From NCBI GenBank assembly GCA_030248225.1, contig JASANE010003716.1, positions 1 to 64,000 of the forward strand: a stretch of DNA of 64,000 nt. The letters run 5' to 3'. A model generated the notes under the pieces. The model saw only the letters and a list, made by a program, of their open reading frames with translations, was not told the DNA's origin and searched no databases. Position 1 is the stretch's first letter, and every line of letters starts with the position of its first letter. Below are positions 63,659-64,000 of the stretch, one piece after another. The translations under genes and the position numbers were made by a program. The DNA comes from Trileptium ribeirensis. Lineage: Eukaryota > Nematoda > Enoplea > Enoplida > Thoracostomopsidae.

Positions 63659-64000
63659 TCTTAAGTTTACTCAAGCATTAGTGCAAGGCGTTTTGGTATT
63701 TTATTCGTCGTATTCCATGCCGCGAAGATAGGCGAATGCTAGAAAAAATGCGGACAGAACCGTTGCAAAAATATAATGATCAGTTGTATAGGAAGAAAAT
63801 GTCATAATTTAAAACGTTGCATAAAGTATATCAGTAATATTCCTAGCATACCTGCCATAATGGCAAGTTTGGTTGTATATATAATACTGATAATTGTAGT
63901 TTTTCACAGCCAACGTGCGCTGTTGACGAGTTATATGTGTTTAGCAATGTACACAAAAGGATACCGATCGGCAAAATAAACAATGCTTCACTTGCACACT
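63659..64000. other. Non-coding to the right edge
   Basis: The 67-codon frame at 63776-63979 has a hydrophobic stretch (MASLVVYIILIIVVF) but no splice or family support. I do not call it a gene. Confidence 0.4.

Noticed and set aside
63776..63979. Short membrane-protein gene at the right edge
   Set aside because: A single hydrophobic stretch in AT-rich DNA, with no homology or splice evidence.

Overview
The window is animal (metazoan) nuclear DNA from an AT-rich, repeat-laden genome, almost certainly an invertebrate. Three things support this. A 10-exon gene with GT-AG introns up to 11.4 kb encodes a metazoan seven-transmembrane protein. A BEL/Pao retrotransposon is present, a superfamily known only from animals. 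LINE, SINE, hAT and pogo-like elements are also present. No bacterial features (operons, Shine-Dalgarno sites) were seen. I cannot name the species or phylum from sequence alone.

The central feature is one host gene on the + strand, from an ATG at 12529 to a TGA at 60410. Ten coding exons whose phases all agree give a 629-residue protein: signal peptide, Cys-rich luminal/extracellular domain, seven membrane segments and an acidic, Ser/Thr-rich tail. It is a TMEM145/GPR180-type member of the GOLD-domain seven-transmembrane (GOST; Pfam Rhodopsin-like GPCR transmembrane domain) family. Only about 4% of its 47.9 kb is coding. The rest is introns packed with mobile elements.

Layout. 1-4202: broken pol of a BEL/Pao retrotransposon. 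4318-5607: long, uninterrupted reading frame for an SGNH/GDSL-like hydrolase, possibly an accessory ORF of the same element. 6731-7196: near-identical 233-bp tandem duplication. 7948-10020 (-): broken CR1/L2-like LINE. 10430-11320: ~350-bp tandem array. 12529 onward: the host gene. Intron 1 holds a tRNA-derived SINE, a ~167-bp tandem array and a hAT-type MITE. Intron 4 holds an internally deleted hAT element with perfect 8-bp target-site duplications, two satellite-like arrays and a second hAT MITE, also with a perfect 8-bp duplication. Introns 5 and 6 hold diverged dispersed repeats that flank exons 5 and 6. Intron 7 holds a 2.8-kb element with ~270-bp terminal inverted repeats and no coding capacity, plus a 46-bp minisatellite. 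Intron 8 holds two MITEs and an antisense pogo/jerky-like transposase relic. Beyond the stop codon lie a possible poly(A) signal, a fifth copy of the same MITE and a 77-bp hairpin.

Nothing here works as a multi-gene pathway. It is one host gene and the transposable elements in and around it. All homology statements come from reading translated motifs by eye, not from a database search.
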